Positions 44,883-55,480 of a stretch of DNA of 55,615 nt are shown piece after piece. The position numbers were made by a program, and so were the translations under genes. Numbering within the stretch: position 1 is the first letter of the stretch; every line of letters starts with the position of its first letter. This DNA is from Deltaproteobacteria bacterium. Its GTDB lineage: Bacteria > Desulfobacterota > Binatia > Binatales > Binataceae. Location: contig DAHVFB010000010.1 of the NCBI GenBank assembly GCA_027317185.1, positions 1 through 55,615 of the forward strand, given 5' to 3'. The notes under the pieces are model-generated. The model was not told where the DNA came from, ran no database searches, and saw only the letters and a program-made list of their open reading frames with translations.

Positions 44883-46250
44883 TCACTTCACAAATTCATA
44901 GGCTCCAATATCGTAGCCGCCACCCTGCGGCCGGCGGTTGCCATCGAAGTCCGTGCCCGGCGCATCCAGACTGGTGCCGCGGTCGATCGCGGGACTGCCG
45001 GGGCGCAGGTGATAGTCGCCACCCCCTCCGGCCAGATACTTGACGAACCTCGGATCGGCGTCGAGTAAATTGCCAGACACCGTCTGCCTCGCCCCGGCAA
45101 TCGAGAAGATATTCCTGGCCGCATAGCCGCACCGGTTTCCGAACGAGAGGTTGTCCAGAAATCGGCCATCGCTGCTGACCTTCGGCGAGCTCATGACCGC
45201 GCAACCGCCGCCCGCATCGCGCTCGCTCACGCAGCGGCCGCGCATGGACGCAGAACAGCCGGTATGCCAGCCGTTATGCATGACGATGTTATTCGCCACC
45301 ACGCTGCTTCGGTTCACGCAGCCCGTCTTTGGGAGCCCACCAACCGGCTGGCCTGCCACCCAGATTCCCGATACTCCAGCGTCGGTAATCGTGTTGTTGG
45401 TCACTACATTATTACTTGTGCAGTGAAATTCCTGAATTCCTGTTCCCTCGATTCGGTAGATAATGTTGTCCTGGGCCTTCGTCGCGTAGAACTGCGGAGC
45501 GGTGTAGGCAAACTCGCCGCCATTGCCGATGTAGATGCCATGCGTCAGATTTGCGTTATAAGGATTGTCCGGGTCCCCGATATCGTGAATCAGATTGCCA
45601 ATAACGTCATTGTTATGGCCCAGATGACGGCTACTGCCAATCAGGATTCCGGCTCCACCAGTATGCGGTACTGGGTAAGACCTATGATCGCAGAGACCCA
45701 GTTTGCATCCGCCCGCGACGTCGTGAACATAGTTACCCAGAATCCTATTGTAGGATCCATCCGCTGCCAGTCCGCGATCCTCCACGTCAATTCCAACCGT
45801 GCCATACGGGGCGCTCACGTCGAAGCCAACGAGGTCGATATAGTTGGCGTAGATCGCAATCGCCGCGTACGCCGCACCGCTGGGGAAGGAATGCTTCACG
45901 CCAACGACTTTAGCTCCCCATTTAACGGTCGAAATGAATCCGATACGGGCATTGGGGGTGCCGCCGGTCAGCATAACTATATTTTCACGATAGACTTCCG
46001 GCGCCACCTGTACCGTGGCGCCCGGCTTTACCACCGCCGCGGCGTGGCCGATGGTTTTCCACGGCAGGAGCCGGGTTCCGGGGTTGGAATCACTTCCCGC
46101 AGGCGCCACGTAATATTGAACGGCACCCGGCGGGTCCCCGGCTGGCTTACCCGGCGCGTTAGCCAATGCATATGAGCGAGCGGCGGTCCCAGCCAGGACC
46201 GCAATGACGGCTGCAACCCTCAAGCCTCTTTGTAATGGCCTCACACTCAT
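44883..46250 (-). CDS. Secreted right-handed beta-helix protein
   Basis: 455 residues with a signal peptide (GLRVAAVIAVLAGTAARSYA). The mature part starts VQYYVAPAGSDSNPGT, the usual lead of exported parallel beta-helix proteins, with repeated N-rich strands (SYNRILGNYVHDVAGG, NNDVIGNLIHDIGDP, NNVVTNNTITDAGVSG). Such proteins in exopolysaccharide loci can be epimerases or lyases acting on the polymer, or binding proteins. Catalytic residues are not clear by eye. It ends RPQGGGYDIGAYEF, a common end of this group. Confidence 0.75.
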   Translation of the reverse strand: MSVRPLQRGLRVAAVIAVLAGTAARSYALANAPGKPAGDPPGAVQYYVAPAGSDSNPGTRLLPWKTIGHAAAVVKPGATVQVAPEVYRENIVMLTGGTPNARIGFISTVKWGAKVVGVKHSFPSGAAYAAIAIYANYIDLVGFDVSAPYGTVGIDVEDRGLAADGSYNRILGNYVHDVAGGCKLGLCDHRSYPVPHTGGAGILIGSSRHLGHNNDVIGNLIHDIGDPDNPYNANLTHGIYIGNGGEFAYTAPQFYATKAQDNIIYRIEGTGIQEFHCTSNNVVTNNTITDAGVSGIWVAGQPVGGLPKTGCVNRSSVVANNIVMHNGWHTGCSASMRGRCVSERDAGGGCAVMSSPKVSSDGRFLDNLSFGNRCGYAARNIFSIAGARQTVSGNLLDADPRFVKYLAGGGGDYHLRPGSPAIDRGTSLDAPGTDFDGNRRPQGGGYDIGAYEFVK

Positions 46251-46280
46251 GCAAAAGCGTTCTATGAAAATGCCCTGGGC

Positions 46281-47528
<1,248 letters not shown>

Positions 47529-47622
47529 TCATTGTCACAATCGGTAAACCGACCGAACGTCACAGCTTTTTCGAACGCCAGGCATTTCGCTCATGTGGAC
47601 CGCATGGTCAATTCGATGCGGT

Positions 47623-48504
47623 TCATACCCAAGACCCGAACCACATAAGCTCCCCGTACCAAGCCAGCCTGAAGGGGCCCAACGCGACCGCCGGCGCACC
47701 ATGCGCGATCAACCTCAGCCCAGCGCGGCCCAAATGATCCACGATCTCGCTCGGCCTATGAGTTGGCGACGGGTGGATTTCCATCACAAGGCGCCTGATA
47801 GACTTCAACTGCTCCAGTGGCGTGCGAAGCAGCACGTCGTACTCCGAGCCTTCGATGTCCATCTTGACCAGATCCACCGGCCCCATTTCGCTTAAAACCG
47901 TCGAGAGTGAGACGGCAGGCACGGTCAATAAAACTCCCGTATCGTTTCCGCCCGGGAGCAGTCCGGCGACGGTGCTGGTGCTCGGCGCCGAAGGCTGGTA
48001 GCGCAGCTCAACCGCTCCGATCGCGCTGCCGGTCACCGCCGCTTGCACCACTTCAACTGAATCGCTCCAGCTATTGCGCGACACATTGCCGCTCAGGTGC
48101 TCGAACATTTTCGGGGCCGGCTCGTAAGCCCTGCCGCGGGCATTTGCAAAGTGCTCCTTGATAGCGAGTGTGAAGCAGCCGCTGTTGGCGCCGAGATCGA
48201 GAAAGCTCCGTACGTCCTCCGTAAGCAGACCCAGTCCATAGATGTCCATGCCGAAGCACTCGATCGCCGGGTACCAGTCGCTTCGTGACGTTGTCAGCAA
48301 GGTCCCGCGGCGCGATTTCCATAGCAACTCACCGTGGCGCCGTTTCGACAGCCGTTCCAGCGCAACCAGCCTGGAACAGGCAATCCAGTTCGAGAACCCT
48401 CTCCTGGCGGCCACCACCTGCGCCAGCCGCGCACCGAACCCAACGTGAAAATCGCCGCTGGGCGGCGCGAGACCGGGATTCGGTCCGTGCGGGAGACCGT
48501 TCAC
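47623..48504 (-). CDS. FkbM family methyltransferase
   Basis: 293-residue SAM-dependent O-methyltransferase of the FkbM family. FLDLGANSGCFTLAIKEHF is the SAM-binding loop, EPAPKMFEHLSGNV the acidic strand after it, and VDLVKMDIEGSEYDVL the family signature. The start is taken as GTG 48504: it overlaps the upstream stop as GTGA and has GGAAG 7 bases before it. An ATG at 48537 is an alternative. It likely methylates a sugar of the polymer. Confidence 0.85.
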   Translation of the reverse strand: MNGLPHGPNPGLAPPSGDFHVGFGARLAQVVAARRGFSNWIACSRLVALERLSKRRHGELLWKSRRGTLLTTSRSDWYPAIECFGMDIYGLGLLTEDVRSFLDLGANSGCFTLAIKEHFANARGRAYEPAPKMFEHLSGNVSRNSWSDSVEVVQAAVTGSAIGAVELRYQPSAPSTSTVAGLLPGGNDTGVLLTVPAVSLSTVLSEMGPVDLVKMDIEGSEYDVLLRTPLEQLKSIRRLVMEIHPSPTHRPSEIVDHLGRAGLRLIAHGAPAVALGPFRLAWYGELMWFGSWV

Positions 48505-49718
48505 GGCCGAGCTTCCGACCCCCGCATCACTTCGCACGCGGCCTGCCGCACCTCTTCCGCGCTAATCAACCCCAAACAAAGATTGTCGTTGGGGCATGTT
48601 TCCTTGAAGCAGGTGTGACAGGGCACCCACTTGTGGATGACCCGGTTGCGTGAGCCATAGGGCCACCACTGTCCGGGCAGATTGGTGAAAGCGAACAGGG
48701 AAAGGCACGGTGTGCCTACGGCCGCCGCCATGTGCTGAACGCCCGAATCGTTGCAGACCACCAAGGCGCAGCGCCTGAGCAACTCGCAGGATTCGAGCAA
48801 CGAGGTCTCTCCTGCCAAACACCAGTGTGGCTGGCCGATTTCAGCCGCGACCCGCATGCACATCTCGCGTTCGCTGCTGCTGCCGATGACCGCCACACCC
48901 AACCCGTCAGCACTCAGACTCCGTGCGACCTCCGCGAATCGCTCCGTCGGCCACCGATGCGATGGATGCTTGGCTCCGGGCGCGACGGCCACGAGCCGAC
49001 GGCCCTCCAGGCCCGCCTGGTTTAAAACACCGTCGATTTTCCGGCGATGAGCGTCATTCAGACCAAGTGGAAATTCCCTTCTCTCAGCCCCGATACCACA
49101 GGCGCCGACCAAACCCAGGAGCCGCTCCACCTCATTCTGAAACTTAAGAAATTGCGACTGTGCCTGTTTGGCCCAGGTAACGCTCGCCAGTTGCCAGCCG
49201 TACGCCCAGCGCGGGCCGCAAGCCCGCGCAAACAGCATGTTGCGCAGCAGCCTGAGCGTGCCGAGATCGTTGTCCGGCAGTTCGATCCAGACATCGAATC
49301 TGCGCTTTCTCAATTCGCGCACAGTTTCGAGCACCGCCCGAAACCCCTGAAGCCGCCTCCTGTCAAGCACCACCACGTCGTCAAGCCATGGAGCGCCTTC
49401 GAGCAGCCGCCATCCCTCAGTCCCCGTATTTCGCCGGCCAGTAGGCGAGGTCACCAGCGCGAGGTGCGCCTGTGGATACGCCCTTCGAACAGCAACCATC
49501 GCCGGGATCGCAACCGCGATATCGCCGATCGTGAAATGGCGCACAATAGCGACGCGGTCGGCCTGTTGCGGCCGTTTTCCGGGCCACAGGCGCCTTCGCA
49601 TCACCCGCAGGACGCAATTGACCGTCCGGCAGGCGATTGCTGCGCATCCAGCCTGAAGTTCGGCCCATCTGCCGCGCCAGTTCGCGTTCGTGCTGTTCAA
49701 ATAGCTTTCTCGGGTCAC
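48501..49718 (-). CDS. Family 9 glycosyltransferase (heptosyltransferase-like)
   Basis: GT-B fold glycosyltransferase of the ADP-heptose:LPS family. The core begins VAIVRHFTIGDIAVAIPAMVAVRRAYPQ; the donor site has VAVAPGAKHPSHRWPTERFAEVARSL and NDSGVQHMAAAVGTPCLSLFAFT. A Cys-rich segment, CHTCFKETCPNDNLCLG, near the C-terminus is common in this family. The start is uncertain: GTG 49718 (405 residues) or ATG 49601; an ATG at 49925 would overlap the upstream gene by over 120 bases. The last codons overlap fkbM (GTGA). Confidence 0.82.
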   Translation of the reverse strand: MTRESYLNSTNANWRGRWAELQAGCAAIACRTVNCVLRVMRRRLWPGKRPQQADRVAIVRHFTIGDIAVAIPAMVAVRRAYPQAHLALVTSPTGRRNTGTEGWRLLEGAPWLDDVVVLDRRRLQGFRAVLETVRELRKRRFDVWIELPDNDLGTLRLLRNMLFARACGPRWAYGWQLASVTWAKQAQSQFLKFQNEVERLLGLVGACGIGAERREFPLGLNDAHRRKIDGVLNQAGLEGRRLVAVAPGAKHPSHRWPTERFAEVARSLSADGLGVAVIGSSSEREMCMRVAAEIGQPHWCLAGETSLLESCELLRRCALVVCNDSGVQHMAAAVGTPCLSLFAFTNLPGQWWPYGSRNRVIHKWVPCHTCFKETCPNDNLCLGLISAEEVRQAACEVMRGSEARP

Positions 49719-49803
49719 TCGCGCCGGGTGCGGGCAATTTGCGGCCACGCGCCGAACCACATCAGCGGGTGCTCGTGGCGGTACAACGGTAGTCCAGCCT
49801 CGG

Positions 49804-50256
49804 TCAGGCGCCGAGTTCGCGGCGGAACTCCGCCGTAGCGCGTTGGCTGGATATTCGCTTGGGCGAGAGCTCTGCTGCCCATTGTCCGGCCCACGCGTGA
49901 CTATAAGCCTCGAGCGGCACGGCAACAGTTGCGTTGGCGGGCACAGTGACCGGAGGCGATTGAAACCGGATTCCGGGAATCAGGAGCTGGAGAGTGGCCG
50001 CTGTGGGGCCCGCCTGGACGTAGGCTATTCCCCGGAGGTCGACCCAGAACAGGCTGGAGGAATCGCTTGGCGCGGTGCCTTGCATGCCTACGATCTGCTG
50101 CGTTTGCCCTGCGGGAATGGAAGATGCTACGAGTCGCTGCGCCTGCAGCATCAGTCCCGCCGGGCTGCTTTGCGCCCGGACTATACCTGGCCGGCAGAGT
50201 ATTAGGGCTATCCCCAGAGCGCCGACGATCATAAGCCTTGCTATCTTTCCTGACAT
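49804..50256 (-). CDS. Secreted small protein of unknown function
   Basis: 150 residues with a signal peptide (MIVGALGIALILCRPGIVRAQ). The mature part has a beta-rich pattern (QQIVGMQGTAPSDSSSLFWVDLRGIAYVQ) and no known motif I can name. It lies between the polymerase and GT9 genes on the same strand, so it is probably part of the polysaccharide locus, for example in the periplasm. Its stop is 85 bases before the chosen GT9 start. Confidence 0.55.
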   Translation of the reverse strand: MSGKIARLMIVGALGIALILCRPGIVRAQSSPAGLMLQAQRLVASSIPAGQTQQIVGMQGTAPSDSSSLFWVDLRGIAYVQAGPTAATLQLLIPGIRFQSPPVTVPANATVAVPLEAYSHAWAGQWAAELSPKRISSQRATAEFRRELGA

Positions 50257-50331
50257 CGAAGCCGTTGGGAACTTCGTGGTAAACGCACCCGCCTCGAGCT
50301 TAGCGGCCCGGGCCTAGGGCATAAACGACTT

Positions 50332-51798
50332 TCAAGCTCCCACCATCCGGTAGCGACGCACCGCAGCCCTTTTGAAAAACTCGGATTCATGCGTCAAGAT
50401 CATCATGGCCAGCATTGGGGTAACCTCCACAGCCATCATACCCACGTGCCCGGCGAACGATCCCTGAAGAAAATACATGAGATGCAGCAGGGCGATGGCA
50501 TAAAGAATAATTGCAGACTTGGTGCCGGCCCTGTGGACTAGGTAGACGTACACCGCGCGCGAAACGATTCCAAATCCGACGCCAACCACAACCACGCCGA
50601 CGATCCCGAAGTTCAGATATGATTCGCCGAACAGCGACAGCGACACGAAAGCGGTATTTTCGTGGCCGGTGTAGCGCGCGAACAGATGAGCAAAGCCTAT
50701 GCCAAATGTGTAGGGCTTGTTGGGCCAGGCCGCGCGGGGCACAAACCAATAGAGCATCTCGGCAAGCGAAGAGCCCATCCAGAACCGGTGAGTGTTTGCA
50801 ACATGCTGGAGCACCACGGCGATGTCGTCGGTTCCGTAAAATCTTGAGAACAACAGATCGGCCATTCTCCATGGGCCAGCCACGGACTCCAGAAAACTGA
50901 CGGTGGAAAGTAAGTTGCCGCGAAAGCCGTGGTAGTAAAGCTTGAACAGGTTAGTGACGCAAAAAGCCAGGGTGCCAAGCAGGCAGATTGCCGGCGCTTT
51001 CCAGCCGGTCAGTTTTTTCTGACGGTAATGATACGCCACCAGCAGGTAAAAGAAGGGACGCAGCAACCAGGCTTTGGATTGGTAGATTGCGAAAGATCCA
51101 AGAATTGCCACCAGCAGGCTACCGCTCGCCATCGCCCTGCTGGCAGTCCATCGCTTTCCCTCGCCATTGATGACGATCATGATAAACGCGAGTGGAAGCG
51201 GCATAATCGCGGGAACGGCCCAGTAGGTACCGGCCATACTCGCCACGTCCGCCTCGGTGCTGCCGGCCCGAAGCTTGGCTTGCAAGGCGATACCGGCCAC
51301 GCCCACCGCAGCGCACACCAGGATTGCGATGGCAGGATAGCCGCGCTCGCCGGCACCGAGCAGTTCAGCTAACGGAACCTGACGCGCGAGCCGCTCGCCC
51401 ACGCCGCTGTAGTAGCCAATCTGGAGGGCAAGAATTCCGACGCTGGCCAGGATCAAGGCTTTGACGATCAGGGCAGAGGTGGCGAAGGGCAAATCGAATT
51501 GCCAGCCGGCGCCGAGCAGGTAGATGCCCCGGTAGCCGAACAACAGGATCGCGTAGAGGCAGAGCGGATAGATCGGTTCGAGGAAATCGAACGGCGCGGT
51601 TCGGTCTCTGGTCAGAAAAGGAAGCAGAGCGGCCAGCACGCATAGGAAAGCCCACCCCATCGGACGCATCAACCCGGTTGGATGCGCACCGGGCAACAGG
51701 CCCGGCAATAGCATGCAGGCGAAGGCCGCCGGCAAAAGCGCCCTGAGCGCCGCCGTTTTCGAGCCTCGCGCCGACGCCGTCGCGCTCAGAGCGTGCAA
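50332..51798 (-). CDS. Wzy-like polysaccharide polymerase
   Basis: 488-residue integral membrane protein with about ten to twelve hydrophobic segments and a larger loop around residues 280-380 (FKLYYHGFRGNLLSTV, RFWMGSSLAEMLYWFVPRAAWPNKPYT). This layout and the locus point to a Wzy-type polymerase acting on lipid-linked repeats in the periplasm. Wzy proteins share little sequence, so the call rests on topology and context. The frame opens at a TTG at 51798, which overlaps the GT4 stop by 13 bases; a later start is possible. Confidence 0.75.
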   Translation of the reverse strand: MHALSATASARGSKTAALRALLPAAFACMLLPGLLPGAHPTGLMRPMGWAFLCVLAALLPFLTRDRTAPFDFLEPIYPLCLYAILLFGYRGIYLLGAGWQFDLPFATSALIVKALILASVGILALQIGYYSGVGERLARQVPLAELLGAGERGYPAIAILVCAAVGVAGIALQAKLRAGSTEADVASMAGTYWAVPAIMPLPLAFIMIVINGEGKRWTASRAMASGSLLVAILGSFAIYQSKAWLLRPFFYLLVAYHYRQKKLTGWKAPAICLLGTLAFCVTNLFKLYYHGFRGNLLSTVSFLESVAGPWRMADLLFSRFYGTDDIAVVLQHVANTHRFWMGSSLAEMLYWFVPRAAWPNKPYTFGIGFAHLFARYTGHENTAFVSLSLFGESYLNFGIVGVVVVGVGFGIVSRAVYVYLVHRAGTKSAIILYAIALLHLMYFLQGSFAGHVGMMAVEVTPMLAMMILTHESEFFKRAAVRRYRMVGA

Positions 51799-53162
51799 CT
51801 CCCGTCAGCCCCGCGCTGGGTTGCCAGCCCACTCGCCGTCCGTGGCATTTCCGCTCCACCCCCGCCGAGCAACCCATGCATCAGCGTCACCGCCGCCTGC
51901 TCGGCGGAGTACTCGGGCAATTCATCGAGATTGAACGCTGCGTCCAACTCGCCCCGCCCGTGGAGCGCCACCAGGCTTCGCAGGCCCTCAATGATCGCCG
52001 CCTCATCGTTGGAAATCACCAACCCCCGTTTATGGCGCGCCACCAGCGGCGCGGCCAGATCGTTGTCGTCCATGCGCACGCAAAGTATCGGCCGCCGGGC
52101 GGCGAAATACTCGTACACCTTGCTCGGCACCTGGTTGCCCGTGGAATGGCCCAGCAGCAGCAGGCAGCCAGCCGACTTTTGCCGGCCTATCACCTCGCTC
52201 TGATCGTCGCACCAGCCTCGTAACTCGACGTTGGAGAGGCCCAATGACCGAATCAGGGCTTCCTGTTCCGGCCGCAGCATACCGAGTATCGTAACCGTCA
52301 CGTCGCCGATGGGAATCCGCCGCAAAGCCCTGAAAAACGGCCCGGGATCCTGGGTCCCCTGATAAATCTGGCCGGTGTACACCACGGTGAAATTACCGCC
52401 CGGCTCTTCCGTGACCCGGCGATAATGCTGGAGATCGATGAAACAACTGCGCGCCAGCTTAACCCGATCCGAATCGATGCCGTAAACTCGGTTAAGTTGC
52501 GTGGCAATGCCCTCGGCGGAAACCGTGAAGCGGCCGACCCGGCGTACGATTCGCCGTTCCATCGCGCGGCTCAGAACGCGCTTAAACCGTGGCTGGGTCT
52601 GTAAGTCGGGAGAGAAGCCCCATTCGTCGCCATAGTCGGCCGCCAGCGGTATCTGCGCCCGCCGCGCAAGGAAATAGGCCACCACATGGCTCGTATACGG
52701 GTACGAATGCGAGATCACCAAGTCGAATCTGCGGCTTCCGATCAACTCAAACCCTTTGCGCAGCGCGCCAGGAATCCAATCGGCGCTGGTGTCGGGAATC
52801 GCCAGCGGCTGCCACAGTTTCTTAGCCGCATACAGTTGCCGCAGAGCGCGGCGCGCGTAGCCGTTGCGCACCCCGCAATTTACGCCCGGGCCATTCGTGT
52901 CCGCCTGCCGGTCGATATCGAATCGCGCAATCAGCCGGTTAACCAACCCCATCGGCACGCGATGAATTTTTACTTCGGGCGGCACTAGCGCCATCATCTC
53001 CGGCCAGTTCTTGCACACCGGATGGCCCGCAAGGGGCTCGATGGTCAGCACCTCCACCTCATGGCCCGCGGCAACCAGCGCCCTGGAGAGATAAGCCATC
53101 CGGCGGGAAGCCATCCCGATAATCGGCGGATAGTGGATAGCTGCGACAATAAGAACCCGCAT
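51786..53162 (-). CDS. Family 4 glycosyltransferase
   Basis: 458-residue GT-B glycosyltransferase with the GT4 layout: MRVLIVAAIHYPPIIGMASRRM at the start, then an acceptor domain. The donor domain has FTVVYTGQIYQGTQDPGPFFRAL, SNVELRGWCDD and the ESx7E-like site reading KVYEYFAARRPILCV. The ATG at 53162 follows GAGAAAGG and gives the usual start; an ATG 27 bases upstream is less likely. It lies 7 bases after the methyltransferase stop on the same strand. It adds one sugar of the repeat. Confidence 0.85.
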   Translation of the reverse strand: MRVLIVAAIHYPPIIGMASRRMAYLSRALVAAGHEVEVLTIEPLAGHPVCKNWPEMMALVPPEVKIHRVPMGLVNRLIARFDIDRQADTNGPGVNCGVRNGYARRALRQLYAAKKLWQPLAIPDTSADWIPGALRKGFELIGSRRFDLVISHSYPYTSHVVAYFLARRAQIPLAADYGDEWGFSPDLQTQPRFKRVLSRAMERRIVRRVGRFTVSAEGIATQLNRVYGIDSDRVKLARSCFIDLQHYRRVTEEPGGNFTVVYTGQIYQGTQDPGPFFRALRRIPIGDVTVTILGMLRPEQEALIRSLGLSNVELRGWCDDQSEVIGRQKSAGCLLLLGHSTGNQVPSKVYEYFAARRPILCVRMDDNDLAAPLVARHKRGLVISNDEAAIIEGLRSLVALHGRGELDAAFNLDELPEYSAEQAAVTLMHGLLGGGGAEMPRTASGLATQRGADGSCTL

Positions 53163-53169
53163 CCTTTCT

Positions 53170-53907
53170 CTACTCCGGTTTGTAGCCAACGGCGATCAGG
53201 TTGGGCGTGAAAACATGGCCACCCTCCCAGCCCGCCTCGACCGCCAGGGAGAGCTTGAGCCACGGCTCCCACAGCTTCCACGCCAGCCACCGCAGCGCGC
53301 TCGCGGCGCCATGCACCACCGGCCCCACCGGGCAGACGCGTACGCAGCTGAAACCCGCCGCCATCAAGCACTGGCGGGCAGAGCGCGCATCAAAACCAAA
53401 CTCATGAGTGAAGTCGTTGTAACGCTCCCAACGGCCGTACTTGCTCATACCGTTTGGCACCTGCATCAAAAACTTTCCGCCGGGCGCCAGCGCGGCGAAC
53501 ACCATGTCCAGCACCGGCAGCACCTCATCCTTGCGCAGATGCTCGATGACATCGGTGGCGGTGATGAGCGCCCAGCGCGAACGCGACCCCTGCAGGAAGC
53601 TCGAAAGCTCGCCCTGCTCGATTCCTTCGATGCCGAGCTTATGCGCCACGCCGACCATCTCCGGGCTGCGGTCGATTCCGCGGGCCTTGCGGTAACCCGC
53701 GGACTGCATGTAGGCCACCAGCGCGCCATAACCGCAACCCAGGTCGAGGATATCGGCTCCCTTGTCGGCGGGCAGAAATGGTCCAATCGTCTTGGCGACA
53801 ATTGGGAAACCCCGGCGCACTCCATCCGGCGACAACTCCCTGACGAAGGCGGCCATGCCGGTTACGTAGCTATCGTAGAGCCGTTGACGATAATCGACAC
53901 CGTTCAC
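53170..53907 (-). CDS. Class I SAM-dependent methyltransferase
   Basis: 245-residue methyltransferase. ADILDLGCGYGALVAYMQSAG is motif I, GIDRSPEMVGVA the acidic strand, TATDVIEHLRKDEVLPVLDM motif II and LAPGGKFLMQVPNG motif III. I chose GTG 53907 because GGGAGG lies 8 bases upstream and the start overlaps the flippase stop as GTGA; an ATG at 53940 is an alternative. Between the flippase and a glycosyltransferase it probably modifies a sugar, possibly a terminal one. Confidence 0.82.
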   Translation of the reverse strand: MNGVDYRQRLYDSYVTGMAAFVRELSPDGVRRGFPIVAKTIGPFLPADKGADILDLGCGYGALVAYMQSAGYRKARGIDRSPEMVGVAHKLGIEGIEQGELSSFLQGSRSRWALITATDVIEHLRKDEVLPVLDMVFAALAPGGKFLMQVPNGMSKYGRWERYNDFTHEFGFDARSARQCLMAAGFSCVRVCPVGPVVHGAASALRWLAWKLWEPWLKLSLAVEAGWEGGHVFTPNLIAVGYKPE

Positions 53908-55391
53908 TTCGCCAACCTCCCGGACGCGGGCGATACCCACGTCATCACAGTCGCAGGATTAACCAGGCCCAGCGCCAGCAGGCCGGCCGGATAGCAGGTC
54001 AGCGCAATCGCCGCCAACCCCATACATCCCAGCCGGCTGGGAAGATAGACCGCGGCGGCAGCGAGGACGAGGTTGAGCAGCAGCAGCCGCGAAAGCTCGG
54101 GCCACCGCGGCAGGGCGGTCTCGCCATGGACCAGCTTGGAAATGAACACATTGGTGGCAACCATCCCCATCTCCCCGGCCAACTGGCTGACGCCGGCGCC
54201 GATTGCTCCCCATCCGGGCACCAGCAGCAGGCTCGCGATCAGCGTCAACACCAATCCGCAAGTGGGGGCGAGGAATTGTATCCGGTAGAACCCGGTGGAG
54301 ACGATCGTAGTCGCGTGAATCGAGCGCACCAGGTAAAGCGGCAGCAGCCAGACGATCAGCGCGAACACCGGAATGCTGGCGGCGAAGTTTCGCCCGAAGA
54401 TCAGCCTCATGGCGGGGCCTGCCATCGCACAGCCGATTATTCCCACCGGCAAACCGGCCATCAGCATCAGCATCGCCACGCTTCTCCTGCTCTGAAGGAA
54501 TTGCGCCGCGGAGTCGCGGAACAGCGCCGCCCCGACCGGATAAAAAGCCGCTGGGAGCAGCATGGCTACGCTCTGGAGGTTAATGACCAGGCGATAAGGA
54601 GCGGCGTAGATACCGACCTCCCGCGGCGACCACAGCCAGCCGAGCAGGATGAGCGGAAAAAATCGGTAGGTGTTGAGAATGAGACTGGAGAGAGAAACGA
54701 ACAGCGATTGGCGCAAGTGAGCGATCCAACGCTCAGGGACGAATCTGAGCCGCAGTGAGCTTCCGCTGACCTTGTGTAAAAAGCCGAGATAGATGCAGGC
54801 CGTGACACCATAGCTGAGCGCCCAAGCCAGGGCGTCGAGCGGCAACGCATGCGGACCCCTGCCCACGAGAACGACAGCGATCAGCAGGAACGCCGCGCCC
54901 ACCCCGTTGGCGGCCAGCACCAGATCGAATCGCTCCCGGCCCCGGATAAGCCAGTCAGTGCCGAGCGCGAAGGCGGGAATGTACAGCCCCGTCGCTAGGA
55001 AGGCGATTCCCGAACCGGATGGATTCGCGTAGCACACCACCGCGGCGAACAGGCCGAAAGTGAGCAGGCCGGCGACCAGCCGGAAGGGGATTATCTCCTC
55101 AGCTAGCTTCACCAGTTCCGGGCCTGCGCAGGCGCGCGCCGCTTCCGCCTGACCATAGCCATTGACTCCTAGGTCCGCGCCCATCGAGGCATAAACCGCC
55201 CAGGTCTGAGCTAGGGCGAGGAGGCCGTAGCCGGTGCTGGTTAGAAAGCGCGCCGTCAGGATATTAGCCACTGGCGTCGCCGCTTTGGTAAAACCTTCGG
55301 CAAAGACCAGCCAGCCGATGTTCCTCGCCACGCGCGTCATCGGCGTGGCGCGCTGCGAGGAAACCAGAACCGGTGCGGCTTGCTGCTGCAT
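53904..55391 (-). CDS. Wzx-like oligosaccharide flippase
   Basis: About 495 residues with 12-14 hydrophobic segments, matching the MOP/PST flippase layout. The N-terminal part reads NIGWLVFAEGFTKAATPVANILTARFLTSTGYG, the family's usual first helix pair. It moves lipid-linked repeat units across the inner membrane for Wzy. Starts at 55391 or 55430 are both possible; neither has a strong site. It is the first full gene of the locus seen here. Confidence 0.85.
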   Translation of the reverse strand: MQQQAAPVLVSSQRATPMTRVARNIGWLVFAEGFTKAATPVANILTARFLTSTGYGLLALAQTWAVYASMGADLGVNGYGQAEAARACAGPELVKLAEEIIPFRLVAGLLTFGLFAAVVCYANPSGSGIAFLATGLYIPAFALGTDWLIRGRERFDLVLAANGVGAAFLLIAVVLVGRGPHALPLDALAWALSYGVTACIYLGFLHKVSGSSLRLRFVPERWIAHLRQSLFVSLSSLILNTYRFFPLILLGWLWSPREVGIYAAPYRLVINLQSVAMLLPAAFYPVGAALFRDSAAQFLQSRRSVAMLMLMAGLPVGIIGCAMAGPAMRLIFGRNFAASIPVFALIVWLLPLYLVRSIHATTIVSTGFYRIQFLAPTCGLVLTLIASLLLVPGWGAIGAGVSQLAGEMGMVATNVFISKLVHGETALPRWPELSRLLLLNLVLAAAAVYLPSRLGCMGLAAIALTCYPAGLLALGLVNPATVMTWVSPASGRLAK

Positions 55392-55480
55392 CGCGTCAGA
55401 CTGCGCACACCTGTATCGGATAGTGGACATTCTTCGTTTCGCCGTTTTCTTCGGAAATGGAGGCCCAGCAGATGGATCGC

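Noticed and set aside
45264-46175. 303-codon open frame on the plus strand
   Set aside because: It is opposite the beta-helix gene; the minus strand has a signal peptide and N-rich repeats that fit a real protein.
53215-53994. 259-codon open frame on the plus strand
   Set aside because: It is opposite the SAM methyltransferase and flippase end, which are well supported.
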